This document shows, piece after piece, positions 22,131 through 34,883 of a stretch of DNA of 64,000 bases. The notes under the pieces are model-generated. The model worked only from the letters and a program-made list of their open reading frames with translations. It had not been told where the DNA came from and did no database searches. The stretch is from Chinchilla lanigera (lineage: Eukaryota; Chordata; Mammalia; Rodentia; Chinchillidae): NCBI RefSeq assembly GCF_000276665.1, contig NW_004955447.1, positions 12,906,853 to 12,970,852 on the forward strand. The letters are read 5' to 3'. The position numbers were made by a program, and so were the translations under genes. Position 1 is the stretch's first letter, and every line of letters starts with the position of its first letter.

Positions 22131-22299
22131 ACCACAGCAACTTTCAAAGAATTTCCTCAATTCATTTAATTTGTGCAGAACTGCTTCACATGAAATCAAA
22201 CATGATATAGCCACATAACTGTGTCAGTGTTTGTGGATTCAGTTCTGATGCTATTTCACCTTTCTTGTGGCAAGCATGGGTCTACTTTTTAATTCTTCA

Positions 22300-24250
22300 T
22301 GAGTGTACCAGTTATATTGATCTTAGAAATAATTTTCCATTTCATTGTTTTTCTCTACTGATATTCATTTTCAATTGATTTTGAAAGATTTTCTGCTCTT
22401 ACATTTAGTATTTCTTTCCAATATTTTATTATTTTTATCTATTAATTTCTACATCAAATATTAAGTGTTTACATAAGTTGATGACTCAAATTTTGTTTAG
22501 GTTAATGGCATTTCTAAATTGTTCTATATTGGCATGGCTTTTCTATCTGTATAGCAACTATGAAAAGAAGTACTTAAAAGTTCCCATTTTGTCAAATAGT
22601 TTTAATTCTTTCAATTCTGCTTCAAGTATCTTGATGTTCTATTAAAAGTTCTATAATCATGAAATATATTGTAAGTCATTTTGGATTTTCCTCTTCACAT
22701 TGTGAGGTATTCCTAAGTCCTTTATCTGAAGTCTGATTTTCTGATGTTGAATCAATCCAGCTATACTGTGCTTAGCTAATCATATATAAAATATAGATAA
22801 AGTGATCAACACAGAGAAACTATTAAGGGCAGACTTACCAGTAGAAACTGTGGTTAACTAAGATGTATTGATGTGGAACCTTGACTTTATCTGGAGAAAA
22901 TGTAATATTTTTATATAATTTGTAATTCCTATTATATAGTTAATTAAACTCAGCAATCAGAACAAAAGATTTCACCAGTTTAAAAATTATTTGAGAAATA
23001 AAATGTAATTAAAGGCTATATAAACAAAATAAACCAGGTGTAAGCCATGAATTTTAATTCACTGGCTAAGAAGTTTTCCAAGGAGTAGATCAAAAGGTAG
23101 GGGATGTTACAGAAATCTTTAAGCGAAGTCTATCAACTACAAGAACAGTTGGAAATAATAAAAAAATGATTTTATTTCAATGTTCTTACTCTATGGCTTT
23201 TTGTCACATTGTGAGATAATTCTTTATTCATGGGTAAAGTGTATTCATATTATACTTAATTTTTTCAATTATTTGTGTTTACATGCCATTTTTAAGTCAT
23301 TAAATTGGGTATTTATTTGGTGTAACTGTTTTCTTTTTTGGAATGACTGGGGTAAAATATTTAAAAGACTTTGATAAAGTATATTTCTTAATATTTAATT
23401 ACATGATATGTAAATGTATTGTTCAAAATAAATTATTTAATGCTTTATCTAAAATATTTTAGTTTCATATTTGTGTAACATGTTTTTGTTTATACAAAGT
23501 TCTAGGCTGGCTGACTTTCACATTTTTAGGCAATTGTCTTCTGCCATCCATTACTGCTGATGAAAACTCATCTGTAATTCTTACTATTTCTTGTTTTGAT
23601 TTTAAAATTTTCTCCCTGTGGTTAGATATAAGGAGGCTATATAATGTGATTGACTTTGTTTGTTGTTGTTACTGTTACTTGTGTTTGATTTCTCTGAAAT
23701 TATTGGTGATATGAATTGTCTCATATTTTATTAAACTGGAACATTCTCAATTTTGAATATGTCATTGTCCTACTCTTTTTATATTCCCTTTGGAATTCAT
23801 TATCCATGTGAAAATTTTGATGCTATTGTGTGGATCCCAAAATAATTTGTTCTTTTATCCATAATTAAAAAATGAAACTTTATATTTCTGTTCGAATAAT
23901 TACCACTGACCTGTTCTCAAGCAAAAAAGATGTTCATATGTCTAGTCTTTTAACAGACTCTAAAAAATGGTTTTAATATTTAATAGTATGTCTTTCCTTT
24001 CCATAATTAACATGTGGATCTTTTACGTACTATCGAATTCTGAAAGGGCATATCTGTGCATATTCCATACTTTTGCTTTAAATGCTTTAACATATGTATC
24101 ATCACTTGTTCATGGCCCTGATTATTGATCAAACATTTGAAAAAAATCTGTGTTTGTCCCTTGTTAGTGGGTCAAGTTCATGTGCTTTTTTGTGTCTCTT
24201 TCAAAAATTTTTGAGTGTTAAAAGTTGTACTTAAAAAAAAACAGTAGTGG
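22300..24250 (-). mobile_element. Old L1/HAL1-like sequence, minus orientation
   Basis: A long T-rich plus strand with words typical of reversed old L1/HAL1 ORF1 regions, for example 'gcaattgtcttctgccatcc', 'attactgctgatgaaaactc' and 'gattttaaaattttctccct' near 23530-23620, and 'cccttgttagtgggtcaag' near 24160. No frame survives and the limits are uncertain. The left half (22300-23480) is less certain than the right. Confidence 0.42.
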
Positions 24251-24254
24251 CTGG

Positions 24255-24585
24255 GATCATTGTTTTTTAAGCTGAGAGAAGACATGACTTTGCTTCCGTC
24301 AGGCAATTAATATGGAGAGAAATGAGTTAATCCTTCGCTACTCGCCCGTTGATATCGTATCATTTGCATGTGCACCATATGCTCTCTCCATGACCCTGCT
24401 GGGCACTAGACCGGAGGCTGAAGCTGGGGCCGTCCTTCCGCCCTCTTAGCCCTCCTCCAGGGACCGCTGCAGTCCTGCGTGCCGTAGGAAGGTCCTGTGC
24501 ACCTACCCAGCTGAGGATTATCTCTCAATTATCCTAGACTGTGAACTTTTGTTGATACTTAATGTAATTCCTGGTTTGCTGGTAG
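24255..24585. other. Non-repeat stretch with CpGs, possible conserved element
   Basis: Between the old L1 and a pyrimidine microsatellite lies a CpG-containing, moderately GC-rich stretch (about 24290-24540) including an octamer-like 'atttgcat' (24362-24369). No coding evidence. See findings. Confidence 0.4.
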
Positions 24586-24591
24586 GATTCT

Positions 24592-24662
24592 TTCTCTGTC
24601 TCTCTCTATCTCAGTCTCTCTGTTTCTCGGTCTCTCTATCTGTCTCTCCGTCTGCCTCTCTA

Positions 24663-24708
<46 letters not shown>

Positions 24709-24710
24709 AA
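24592..24710 (+). repeat. (TCTC)n/(TCTG)n microsatellite
   Basis: An imperfect tetranucleotide/dinucleotide pyrimidine tract with five or more TCTG units followed by a TC run. It creates a spurious Ser/Leu/Cys-rich open frame. Confidence 0.95.
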
Positions 24711-27700
24711 TTTAAACATCTTCTCTATCCATCCCAGCCCTCCTGGAAAGAGCACTCTTTCAGCGGCCTTTCCCTCTCACTCGTGAGATATGCAAGGTAA
24801 GACCCAAACGTGGCAATACTTTGCACAGATTCCCTGATTATTCCTTACACTCGTGCAAGTGTATCCCTGGATATCTGAAGTTGTCTATGTCTTTCCGTTT
24901 TTATACTTGTCCTGTAGAGACAGATGCTATTGCTTTGTAATGACTGTTAGTGTGTACTCCAGGGCAGATGAAGACTAGGTCTGCAGGTTTCCCTGCTCTG
25001 AGCTCAACTTCACACATGCCTGATGCTTGACCTGTTTCCCTGACGTACATCAAGAATTCCTCCAAGCATTCAAGGAAAGCCCATAGAAAAGAGTGGATCC
25101 ACGATACAGACTTCCCTTGTTTCTGAGATTTGCAAAGATTTGAAACCACCAACCCCACTAACCCTCAGGATTTAGGAATTCATTAAAACTTCAGACAATT
25201 ACTTCTCTCAATTGCTTTAGCAAACATATAGCCAAAGTCGTGTCCTGCTTCTGTGTGAATTGTCATTTTTGTAGTTTAGCTCATTAAGTTACTTGGTGAA
25301 CATAGCCCTCTGAAGTCTTAAAATATTTATCAGTTTTTAGATTTTCTGAGTCATTCCTGTTAGAATTGCGAACATTCTACTGCCACTGTCTTCCTTTTAT
25401 TTTTCATATTTAGGATACACAGTATGGTAATTCGATACATTCCTGCCACCTTCTACATCCTAACGGAGAACTCTCTTCACTCCAGAGTACTGGGTATTTT
25501 CCTTAATATGTAGAAAATCGAGTCCTATTTAGAATAATGTTCCTTTGTAGTTAACCATCCTGAAGTTTTCTGTATTGATCGTGGGCCCCCAGAACACCTA
25601 CTACCAAAATATTTAATAGAAGATTTGAATGGAAAATGCAGTTATGAAGTTATTCTCATCTTTTGGAACACAATCCGTAGATATTATTTTAGATCAATTA
25701 AAGAGAAAATACTATTACTTATAATTTTAAAGTTATCTGTTCAACTTTCCAAAGAATTAAAATCCCAATTAAAAACAAAATGTAGCCCCTTCAGAAGAGT
25801 TCACTAGTAGAGGACTGTTACTATTTTCTGTCCTCCACTTTTATTTTGTGTCTTTCTATCACTTTTGATTTTTAAAATATTGTGTATGTGTTTTTACATC
25901 TGTAAAATATTTTATATAAGCCTACTCCCAAGAACTAGGTTAGATTTTTTGGTTAGTCAAAAAACTGCTAGTGAAACACAGGTGATGCTAGTTTTTTGTG
26001 ACTGACTTTCACCTGGTATGCAGTTAATGCTCACCCAGGGTCATGCCACCTGTCAGGGGAACTAGGGAACCAAATTAGAAAGGGCACAGTTTTAGATGTC
26101 AGAATGGAAAGCTAGGAAGGATGTGAGACAGGGCCTGGGGATTTGCACAAGGTAGAAATAAATCCCGAGTGTCTCAGGATTAAAGCCTTGTGGCAGAAAG
26201 AACAAGATGGACTGATAGAGGTAGTCATCAGGTAATGCACAACTCCCTCAGTGGTCGATCTGTGGAAGGTTGCCATGGAAAGAAAGACTGAGCACGTGAC
26301 ATTTTACTACGTCCCTCATCTCTGAGCATGGTGTTATGCAACCTGTGAACACCATGCAGGTTTTGGGTACTGATATTTTGGCACAAATTAGAAAATAAAT
26401 TCTTGCAAAAAAATTGCCACTTCTGGATAATTGGCTAATCCTCAAATATGTGAATTTTTGAATATGTATATAAGATACACTGACAGTTATGATGTTCCTT
26501 TTTCAAATCTGTACTGAAAGTTATTACTGAACAAGTAAGTTATTGTGGATTGAACTTGTTGGAAAATAAAGTATGTGATGAACTACTTTATATTTGTAGT
26601 TAACTGTGATACTGGTTTCCCTCATCAACTCTTATAAACCTACTATAATATGATAGAGGTAACTACTGTTTCAGTAGAATCACTAGCAAATATAAATTCA
26701 ATACACATGTCTACCTTCAAAACATCAGAGGTAAATGTAAATACACTTTTATTTTTACTTATATATTTAAAAAAAAGAGGTTCAAATAAGAAGTACCAGA
26801 CATGGAATTGAAATAACTTTCTCAAATAATGTGTTTTACACTAATTTCATTACTAATAATTCAGCATATACGAGCACTATTTGATCATAAATGCTGCACT
26901 TTGCGAACTCTGACAGGAAAAACGAATGATAAGAAATCTGTATAATTTTACAAATGAGAATTTAAAACAATATTTGGATTCAAATAAGGCATAAACAATG
27001 TCTATAGTTTTTTGATGTGTGTGTTCATAATTATAATAAAATCTGTTTGTTTAAAACAGTAGACCCCACATAAATTGATTACAACCGAGGGACTAAACTT
27101 TTCTGATTTACTTGAATTATTACTCTATGGTTAGTACTGATGGCATAAATGAATCATTGAATCATAAAAATGTAGGCCTGGAAGCAATCTCAAAGTCACC
27201 TTTTCCAACAGTGCAGAAGCAATTGAAACAAATGGAGTTTATCCGATGGCCATCTTTCTTGTCATTAAAAATATCCCTTAAGAGAAATTTACCCGTCTCT
27301 GTGAGTATATAGCGCTGGGATTTGATTGGCTTGATTACTCTGAAACTGAGTCTACTTTTTCACTAAAAAAGAGCACTGTAAAAATATTTAAAACGACTTT
27401 GGAAAGCACAGACTTCTCGCTCTGTACTCAGTATGGCGCTGGGTACTAAAGAGAGAGGTTTCTCGTTCTTGAGAGTCTCCCCACTTGCAGTCTGTGGCCT
27501 CTATTGGATGCCTTTCTCTCGTTGCTCGTACTGTATCTCTCCCTCATTCCCTTCTAACTGCTCTTTCCCCTGGCTGTGTTTATACCCAGGGTTTTTAGTC
27601 CATAAAATAACCTTCTTTCAGCTCAAGATAACCCTTAAGAGCTATAGATTGCCCTATACTTTTCAGTAAGTAATACTTACATTTACTATCTTGTGCTAGA

Positions 27701-27755
27701 AATTGTATGCTGCGTTCATTTCCCCTGTCACATAAAATTTAATTTTTAAAACTTT
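24711..27755. other. Unannotated unique sequence
   Basis: About 3 kb without recognised genes. 27165-27310 ('gtaggcctggaagcaatctc') resembles an old mammalian repeat core but is too diverged to name. The remaining open frames are short and domain-free. Confidence 0.5.
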
Positions 27756-28110
27756 TGCTGTGGTTTGTGTCTGCATATCCCCTCAAATCCTCATGCTGTC
27801 ATGGGGCAGTCTTCTAGATTTATGATTGATCCATGATCCAATGCTGGGATTATGGGTGTGAGTGCTACACCTGCCCCAGGATAGTTTGCATACAATGTAA
27901 GGGAGAGAAAGAGGCTGCTGCTACTCCTTCCTTTTGCTTTTCTTGCTTTTGCTGTTTTCCACCACTTTGACCTGTTGCCCTCTGCCATGTGCCACTCTGC
28001 CTTGGAGCCAGCTGAGTATGGACTGAAACGTAAGGTAAATAAACCTCTCCTTCCTTCATTTTGCATGTCAGGTATTTTGTCTCAGCAATGAGAGAAAAGT
28101 AACCGAGACA
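27756..28110 (+). mobile_element. MaLR-like solo LTR, plus orientation
   Basis: It starts TGCTGTGGTTTGTGTC and ends CCGAGACA. It contains the family blocks 'tgtgagtgctacacctgccc', 'ctgttgccctctgccatgtg', 'ccttggagccagctgagtat' and the polyadenylation region 'ggtaaataaacctctccttc'. Flanking 5-mers acttt (27751-27755) and ccttt (28111-28115) differ at one base, consistent with a 5-base ERVL/MaLR-type duplication. No internal retroviral sequence is attached. Confidence 0.82.
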
Positions 28111-28115
28111 CCTTT

Positions 28116-29230
28116 CTTAGTGGGTTACTGTTGAATTAGTTAAAAAACAGCCTCTGAATTCTTCTTACACACTGAAAATCAATGGTGTTTGAAAGAAGTA
28201 TGAGATAGTTACAAGGCTGGAAGATAGGAAACACAAGCATAGTTTGGTAGCACATATATCATGATTCTATGAAGGCTTCCTCAGTTACTGATGATAATGC
28301 AATTATTCGGTATACCAGCCTTATTTGTGCATATCTGACTTGGCATAATTTTTTACGTTTTTGCTAATTTCCTCTACCTTAGTTTCCACATGTATAAATC
28401 TATCAGGCAGTTCCAGAACACATCAGTAATGAGACAAAAATAAATGATCTAAAAATAAGAAGTTTGTGTTAAATTTCACATCTACACTGCTCTTGATGTC
28501 TAGATTTTGAAAAAAAACATGACATCACAATTTCCCTGACTCTTCACATGTCTCTGCTGCTTGACAGGACACATTTGTCACTTAAATCTCCTGTCATTTC
28601 CTTTGCACTTCTATACTAGTTTGCCCTCTTTTAATTTAACTTTATCCTAGCTCTTATGCATTCTCCTCTCCGCTTACTACTTGATTTTACACTGACATGG
28701 AATTATCATTCAACGATCAATGATCATGGCATGGATTTGTTTAAAAATATTTATGCTTTCATACTGTTACCAACTAGTCACCAAAACTTCTTATCTTTTT
28801 CTCTTAAAAGTACACAATTTCATGGTTGTCTAACTCTAATAATCAAACAAGAAGTTTGTTGGCATGTAGAAAGGTACATATATGTTTGTAACCATTGGCA
28901 TAACCAAAAGCCCAAAGAAAGCAAAAATTAAACTTATTTACAGACTCATCACCTGCTTGTAGCACCATACACAACATACAGTAATGACTAAAAATTCTAG
29001 GTGTATAAATACAAAATGAACACTATTAATGCATATCTCCTCTAAAATCTTTATGTAAAGTTAATATGTTGACTTACGCTGTGATTAAATAACTACTAGA
29101 ATAACCCTGAACACTGCTAGAGCCATATATATGTAGATCTAAACAGTAGGCAGAGCTCTATGTTAAATCTTTCCTTTGTTGAACAGAAAAGTAATGTCAT
29201 GATAGACCAGAGAACACTTATAGTATTTCA
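28116..29230. other. Unannotated AT-rich sequence
   Basis: No gene or clear repeat recognised in about 1.1 kb. Confidence 0.5.
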
Positions 29231-29234
29231 GCTG

Positions 29235-29452
29235 ATTTCAATATTAGTTTGTTTATGTGTTCTGTTTTGGCTTAAGATATTGTCCTTCTCTTACATTATT
29301 TGATCAGTTTTGCATGCCTGTATCTTGTAATCTGAGCAACTCCTTTGAAGATAACATTAGGTAATATAATAACCATTGTTAATTTCCTATCATCTTGTTT
29401 TGAAATTCTGTATCATTTTTATTGATTTTTTTTCTCTTTAAATAAAAAGAAG
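29235..29452 (+). mobile_element. Truncated L1 3' UTR
   Basis: 'cttgtaatctgagcaactcc', 'aggtaatataataaccattg', 'tcatcttgttttgaaattct' and an end 'tctctttaaataaaaag' align with the 3' UTR of the L1s at 20189-21332 and 37677-44907. Only the UTR was retroposed. I did not find a clear duplication. Confidence 0.75.
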
Positions 29453-29454
29453 AG

Positions 29455-30970
29455 TAACTGATCTATCAGTATTTTGAGTTCGAGTTCACATGTTTTCATT
29501 CACAGGATTTCTTACATTCTCCTGTGGAACTTGGTTTTCTTCTAAATTACGTGGAAGAAAACAAATGTAGATGATAGGTCCCTGCCTCATACCTTCACTT
29601 CTCAGGCATGTTACTGTGTTTCAAATCATTATTAGTCATGCTCCACGTCTGCAGAACACAATATTTCCTTTTCTGTGTAACAGTGAACGCAGATATTCCT
29701 CTCCTTGACTGTGGGTATGGTGGGGAACAAGGGAGTAAAAGCATGCCAAATGTTCCAAGGTTATCAGTAGAAAATATGATACCAAAATACCTTCAAACAC
29801 TTGAGTAAAGAAATTTGTGTCAGTACATTTTGCACACAAAGTTCTTTCTTCAGACCTCACTACACATTCCCAGGAGCTCACTCTTTCTTCTTGATAAAAA
29901 TTTATCTGTAGAAAGGTCTGAAAAATGATATCTCAACCGAGAAAATCATGTCAATGATGTGTGAATTTAAAATACAATTTTTCTTTAACTGAATGTACCT
30001 TGACATTGTATTAAAGGTGACTAGTAGAAAAGATGAAGACATTATTTTGTATTTATGCCTTAAAGCCTACAATATAGGATATCTTTCCATTACTGTAGAT
30101 AATATTTCACTTGTATAAACCCCAGAATAAGTTCTTCTCAAGGCTTCATTGGAAGGCTTTCTTTCCTGGAGGACTTGTGCACAGGGAGGATATGAAAGGA
30201 ACTGTCCAGCAGGAAAATAGCTTTGAGATCGGGCTTGCACGTTCAGAATGTCAGCTCTGCCGTGCAGTTAGCGGTTCTGGCAAATGTGTGCATGTGTGTA
30301 TCATAGTGTCGTAACAGAGCTCACAGATGCTAACATAGCTCATGGTTTTCACCTGATATTAGACTCAAAACATTAAGCAGTATGTGAGACATGGGTGCTG
30401 TGGTGAATATAGTATAATACTATGTAATAACACACTGTTTATCATGTTGTATAAATACTTCAATATTAGTAATGAATGAAGGAAACATACTAAGAATGGT
30501 GAAAGTAGAGCTGTTATTGTACTGTTGCATTTAACACTCAAAATTTTAACTGAAACTCATAAAAAGGAATTAAATTTCTTAAAATGGGACAATTTAGAAA
30601 TACTGTTTTTGGAGCTGTGATTTACAAAATAAACAAAGCAAAAAATTAGAAAGTACCAGTAATGGAAACAGACTTGAGATAAAATTGTGAAAGCAGAAAA
30701 TACTCTTACAGTTATTTCTTAGTGTTAAACTTTAAGGATTAAAATTTATTTTCCTAGAGTTTTATCTTATGGTTGTTAGCCAAGTTAAGTCTCAAGGATT
30801 GATGAAACAATTTGAAGCCTAAGGCTTTTTTGCTATAAGCATTTAACTGCAATTAACTTCATAATTCATACTAACACAATTACAGTGTGATTCACCTGGT
30901 CTACCAGAAGGTGCCTATTCTTAAGTGATTCTTTGAGACTATAACTCAAGGAAGCAATGGGAAATCATTT
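29455..30970. other. Unannotated sequence
   Basis: No recognised gene or repeat. Short open frames on both strands at 29608-29881 overlap each other and show no domain. Confidence 0.5.
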
Positions 30971-31065
30971 ATGTGTGTGTGTGTGTGTGTGTGTAAGGTA
31001 TATTTGTATGCATAAAGCTGTATGTATGTATGCATGTATTTATGCCTGTATGTGTGTAGGCTGAC
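30971..31065 (+). repeat. (GT)n and related TATG-rich microsatellite
   Basis: A run of about eleven GT units at 30972-30995, followed by 'tatgtatgtatgcatgtat' type repeats to about 31065. Confidence 0.92.
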
Positions 31066-31100
31066 ATATATATGTATTTTTTTTCAAGAATAGTATCTTC

Positions 31101-31105
31101 TTTAA
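31101..31105 (+). repeat. LTR target-site duplication, left
   Basis: tttaa, exactly repeated at 31479-31483 across the LTR. Confidence 0.85.
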
Positions 31106-31478
31106 TGTTATGGTTTGTGTCCGGATGTCCCTCCAAATCCTCAAGCAGTCATGGGGTGGGCTTGTATAGTTTATGATTGATTCACAGTCCAATGCAGGAA
31201 TTATGGAAGTGAATGCTATATCTACCCTGGGGCAGGTAGTTTGTGTACAGTGTAAGGGAGGAAAAGAGGCTGCTTGCCACCACTTCCCCTTTTGCTCTTG
31301 CTGTTTTGCTATCTTCCACTGCCATGAAATGTTACCCTCTGCCATGTGCCACCCTGCCTTGGAGCCAGCCAAGCATGGACTGAAACCTCCACAAGCTGTG
31401 AGCTAAATAAACCTTTCCTTCCTCAATTTTGGGTGTCAGGTATTGTGTCTCATCAACTAGAGAAAAGCAACCAACACA
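31106..31478 (+). mobile_element. MaLR-like solo LTR, plus orientation, best-preserved copy
   Basis: A 373-bp LTR starting TGTTATGGTTTGTGTCC and ending CCAACACA. It has a polyadenylation signal in 'gagctaaataaacctttcc' and a U5 'gggtgtcaggtattgtgtct'. The perfect 5-base duplication tttaa on both sides fits class III (ERVL/MaLR) integrases. No internal region is present, so it is a solo LTR formed by LTR-LTR recombination or a non-autonomous relic. It is the reference for the copies at 4154, 11840, 27756, 48400 and 62458. Confidence 0.88.
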
Positions 31479-31483
31479 TTTAA
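31479..31483 (+). repeat. LTR target-site duplication, right
   Basis: tttaa, identical to 31101-31105. Confidence 0.85.
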
Positions 31484-31834
31484 CCATTTCACCCGTGAGA
31501 ACCTTCCTTCTTATCAATTGCAATATATCATATAAATGTGGGTTCAGTCACAAATAACATTTTTCTTTTGTGCTTAAATATAAGCAAAATCTAAACCTCA
31601 AGGCATGGAAATATAACACCTACAGATATTTGCTAGGTCATTTAACTCTGATCAGAAAAATTTTTGAGGACATTATTGCTCTTAAAGGAAGAGCTTGTTT
31701 AAAAATATTTTGTTAAGTGTTTCTCTTTATCATCTTGATAATATTTTAAAGATGATTTGATTTTTCATGTTCTTAATTGTGAAAAGATTACATTTTCTGA
31801 CAAATTACACAAAATATAAAATAAGAAACAAGTG

Positions 31835-32045
31835 AAAGATGGAAGGAAGAAAGGAGAGGAGAGATGAGAGAGGGAGAGACAAAGTTGGGGAGATGGAAGA
31901 GAGGGACAAGAGAGAAGAGGAAGAAAGGTAAGGAGAGCAAGGGAAAGAGAGGACAGGGCAGAGGGGAGAAGGGGCAGCTTATGTGTTGGGTACTGGGAAA
32001 GGGAGAAGGAAGAAAAGGAGAGAAAAGGTGAAGGACAAAAGAAAA
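31835..32045 (+). repeat. Polypurine (GA-rich) tract
   Basis: About 200 bases of almost uninterrupted A and G on the plus strand, with GGA, GAGA and GAAG words and no fixed unit. It may be the purine tract of an L1 3' UTR, since similar shorter tracts occur in the L1 ends at 18340 and 61790, but adjacent L1 sequence is not obvious. Confidence 0.85.
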
Positions 32046-32049
32046 CTGA

Positions 32050-33480
32050 AATAAATCTTAAAGTCCACCTTTCACATTAATCACATTTTGTTCTTTTTTA
32101 AAAATATGTGTTTAGTTTCAGTTTAAAATTATATGCATAGCTTTTAGCCAACTTTTATTTTAACTTCTTTTTTCATGAAGGTACCTTTCCTCAAGACTGT
32201 TAATGGCTTTTGGGGATTGTCCTGTATATAAAAAATTATTATAGGTTTATGGGCAGATATTTAGTTTACATCATTTTTGAAATCTTACTTCTGTACAAAG
32301 ACCTTTGGCTTGATGTGGAGTAAAAGCATGCATGCCTTCTAAGCTTTTGATGCACTTACAGAAATTATCTTGTAGAAAATCCATTGTTCTTTGCCACTCA
32401 TGAATAATATCGTCCACTATCCAAATGATTACAAAAAGAGAACTCCTTACAGTTTTAAGAATGTAAATTATTTTATTTTTAATTCTTTACTAATCCTAGA
32501 ATTTTATTGCATATGATCTACTCTGATATTTTCACTTAATTTTCCTTGAAAAGTAATTGTCTTGTATTAATTATTAACTGACCCATCTTTTCCTTACCAA
32601 GAACACAGAAATTATGTCCATATTAAATGGATACAAGCGCACACACCAGACACATATATTTTTTTTTTCCACTTTACCCCACAGATCTTCACTTCAATTT
32701 TGGTACCAATGTCATATTAATTTTAGACTACCAAGACTTTATTAAAATTAGTTAATTAAACATAGTAGCAATGAAACTTCTTTTCAACTATGAGTTATTG
32801 TTATAGGTAATTATGTAGTTGTAATAATGTTAAAATGGCAAATACTTATTACTAGACTAAAATATTGTAAGTAATGTATCATCCTTCTCATACAGTAGTA
32901 CATCCAATTTGCTACTTTTTTTACTTAAGATTTTCCAGCTGTTAGAACTAATTATTAGGAGGGTGTATTGGAGTACAGATTTTGTAATTTTCTGCTATTA
33001 GAATCATTGTCCCTTCATCCTAGTTGTGCAGTTCTAGTTGTCATAGTACTATAACTTCAGCTGTGTTTGGAAAGCTTCACAGACCCTGCTTTACTCTGCA
33101 GAGATTCCGATTTGGGTCCAGTTTTCTCTCCAGGACTTAAATCCCCAATGTTTTGGCTCTGAGATCACATTCCCATGTTTGGTTGTGATTCCTCAAACAC
33201 ACAGTTCACTTGGGTCTAGCGAGGGTATAGCCACACTACAGTGTAGAGAAAACTCTTTATCTCTAGGACATAGAGCTTTTGAAGTAAATTTGCCAAAAAC
33301 ATGGGACTTGTAAACCTTAAGACACTAATATTCACCTGCTTAGACCGTGAAAGAACTCCAGAGACTCACTGAAGGCACACCCAATGTGTGTGTTTCTATT
33401 TCAAGAGAAAATCACCCTGGGGGCTTAGAGACACCTCTAGATTACAGAATCCAGAGACACTGGGGTGAATCTGGCTCTTA
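32050..33480. other. Unannotated AT-rich sequence
   Basis: No gene recognised. Near 33085-33125 a short segment ('ctgcagagattccgatttgg') weakly resembles an old hAT (MER5-type) element and is not annotated separately. Confidence 0.45.
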
Positions 33481-33484
33481 GAAA

Positions 33485-34880
33485 AATGTATTCAATTCTA
33501 AATAGTTAGGCTGACAGCCAGGGATGCTTTCAGTCACTTCTCAGAGGAGCGGAGGATTTTGAGCCTCCATGTGGGAGGGAAAGAGGCCCAGTGTCCTCCT
33601 CCGGTACACAGTAGCTCAGTCCGTGTTCTGACCCCTCATTCACGGCGTTTCTAGCAACACACACACACTCGTGTTTTTTCTACCTCGTTTTCATTGTGTA
33701 ATCTCAGGTGCAAATGGTAGGCAAAGGAGGCCAAAGCAGCTATTATCATTAGATGATAATAATGAATCTGTCTGTGATCTAGCTAGGGCAGCTGTGAGTA
33801 TATTCTGATTAAATGCATATTAAAAGCACAAAATTCCTGCTCTCTACCTAGAAAGTGATCTGAAACCCAGACTACGATCCCCTTTCCACATACCTGGGCT
33901 TTCATTAAGACATGAAATCAGGTGCTGAGTACAAGTGGTAGAGGAATGATTCCGGCTGTGATTACCGTGTAGAGCCTCACACGCACTAGTGTCAGACAAT
34001 CATCCTAGTGATCGGTGCAGACGAGTTTGCTGATACCTTGGAGTAATTATTTAGGAGAGGGCGAGGGCATAGTGAGAGGAGGGACTTAGCTACAATTACT
34101 CTTGGAGAAGATGAGAACGCCTTTGTAAAAAGTGTCCATATGTTTAATAAACACTTATTGACAAGCATGCTCAGAGTAATGAACTTATTTTATCTACTGG
34201 CTGTGCAGAGACAGACCTGAATGTTTGTTCTTGTGGGATGTGCTCTTTAGGAGCATCAAGAAACACTCTATAATTGCATCCTGAGGTTGGCATGTATCCA
34301 AGGCTTCAAAGTGGAAAAACCAGAGGACAAATGTTGAAGAAGCAGAACTGTCCAATCTCAGCATCGGGTAGAACAGTGGGTACAAAGAAGAGTTTAAGGT
34401 GATTGATTAAATTTGCCTATTTACATGATCAGTTCAATAGCAATTTCATTTAAAGTTGAGAAATCTGGATCCATTTGGGGCTAGATTTGGAGCTCAGCCA
34501 TGAGCTGATAATGATTTTTCCAGCACCATCATATGTATCTGAATTACAAAGATACTGCATTTCCTTCTACCCTTCTATTCAACAGCTGCTGTAAATACCA
34601 AAGACATCATCGATTTTCCTGATCAAGCATGCAGATGACAATCTTCATTAGCATCATATTCCAGATAGCACTAAACAGTTTTAAATTTAACGATGAAATG
34701 AGTGTAATTCCTTTTTCCTTTTGAAGTAAAGACAATATAATATGAAGCACTACATGTCAAATGCAAATAGTAGAAACATAGAGGCAAAACCTATTTTTAT
34801 TTGTACTAAATTAAAGACTTATGATGTAAAATAGGAGAGCAGCCGGGTAAAATAAATGAAATCAGATTAAGACATGTAAG
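33485..34880. other. Non-repeat stretch with possible conserved non-coding elements
   Basis: No SINE, LINE or LTR landmarks were found. 33700-34150 and 34430-34700 are moderately GC-balanced, retain CpGs and contain clustered TAAT-type and E-box-type words, the look of developmental enhancers. There is no coding signal. This reading is inference only. Confidence 0.4.
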
Positions 34881-34883
34881 AAT

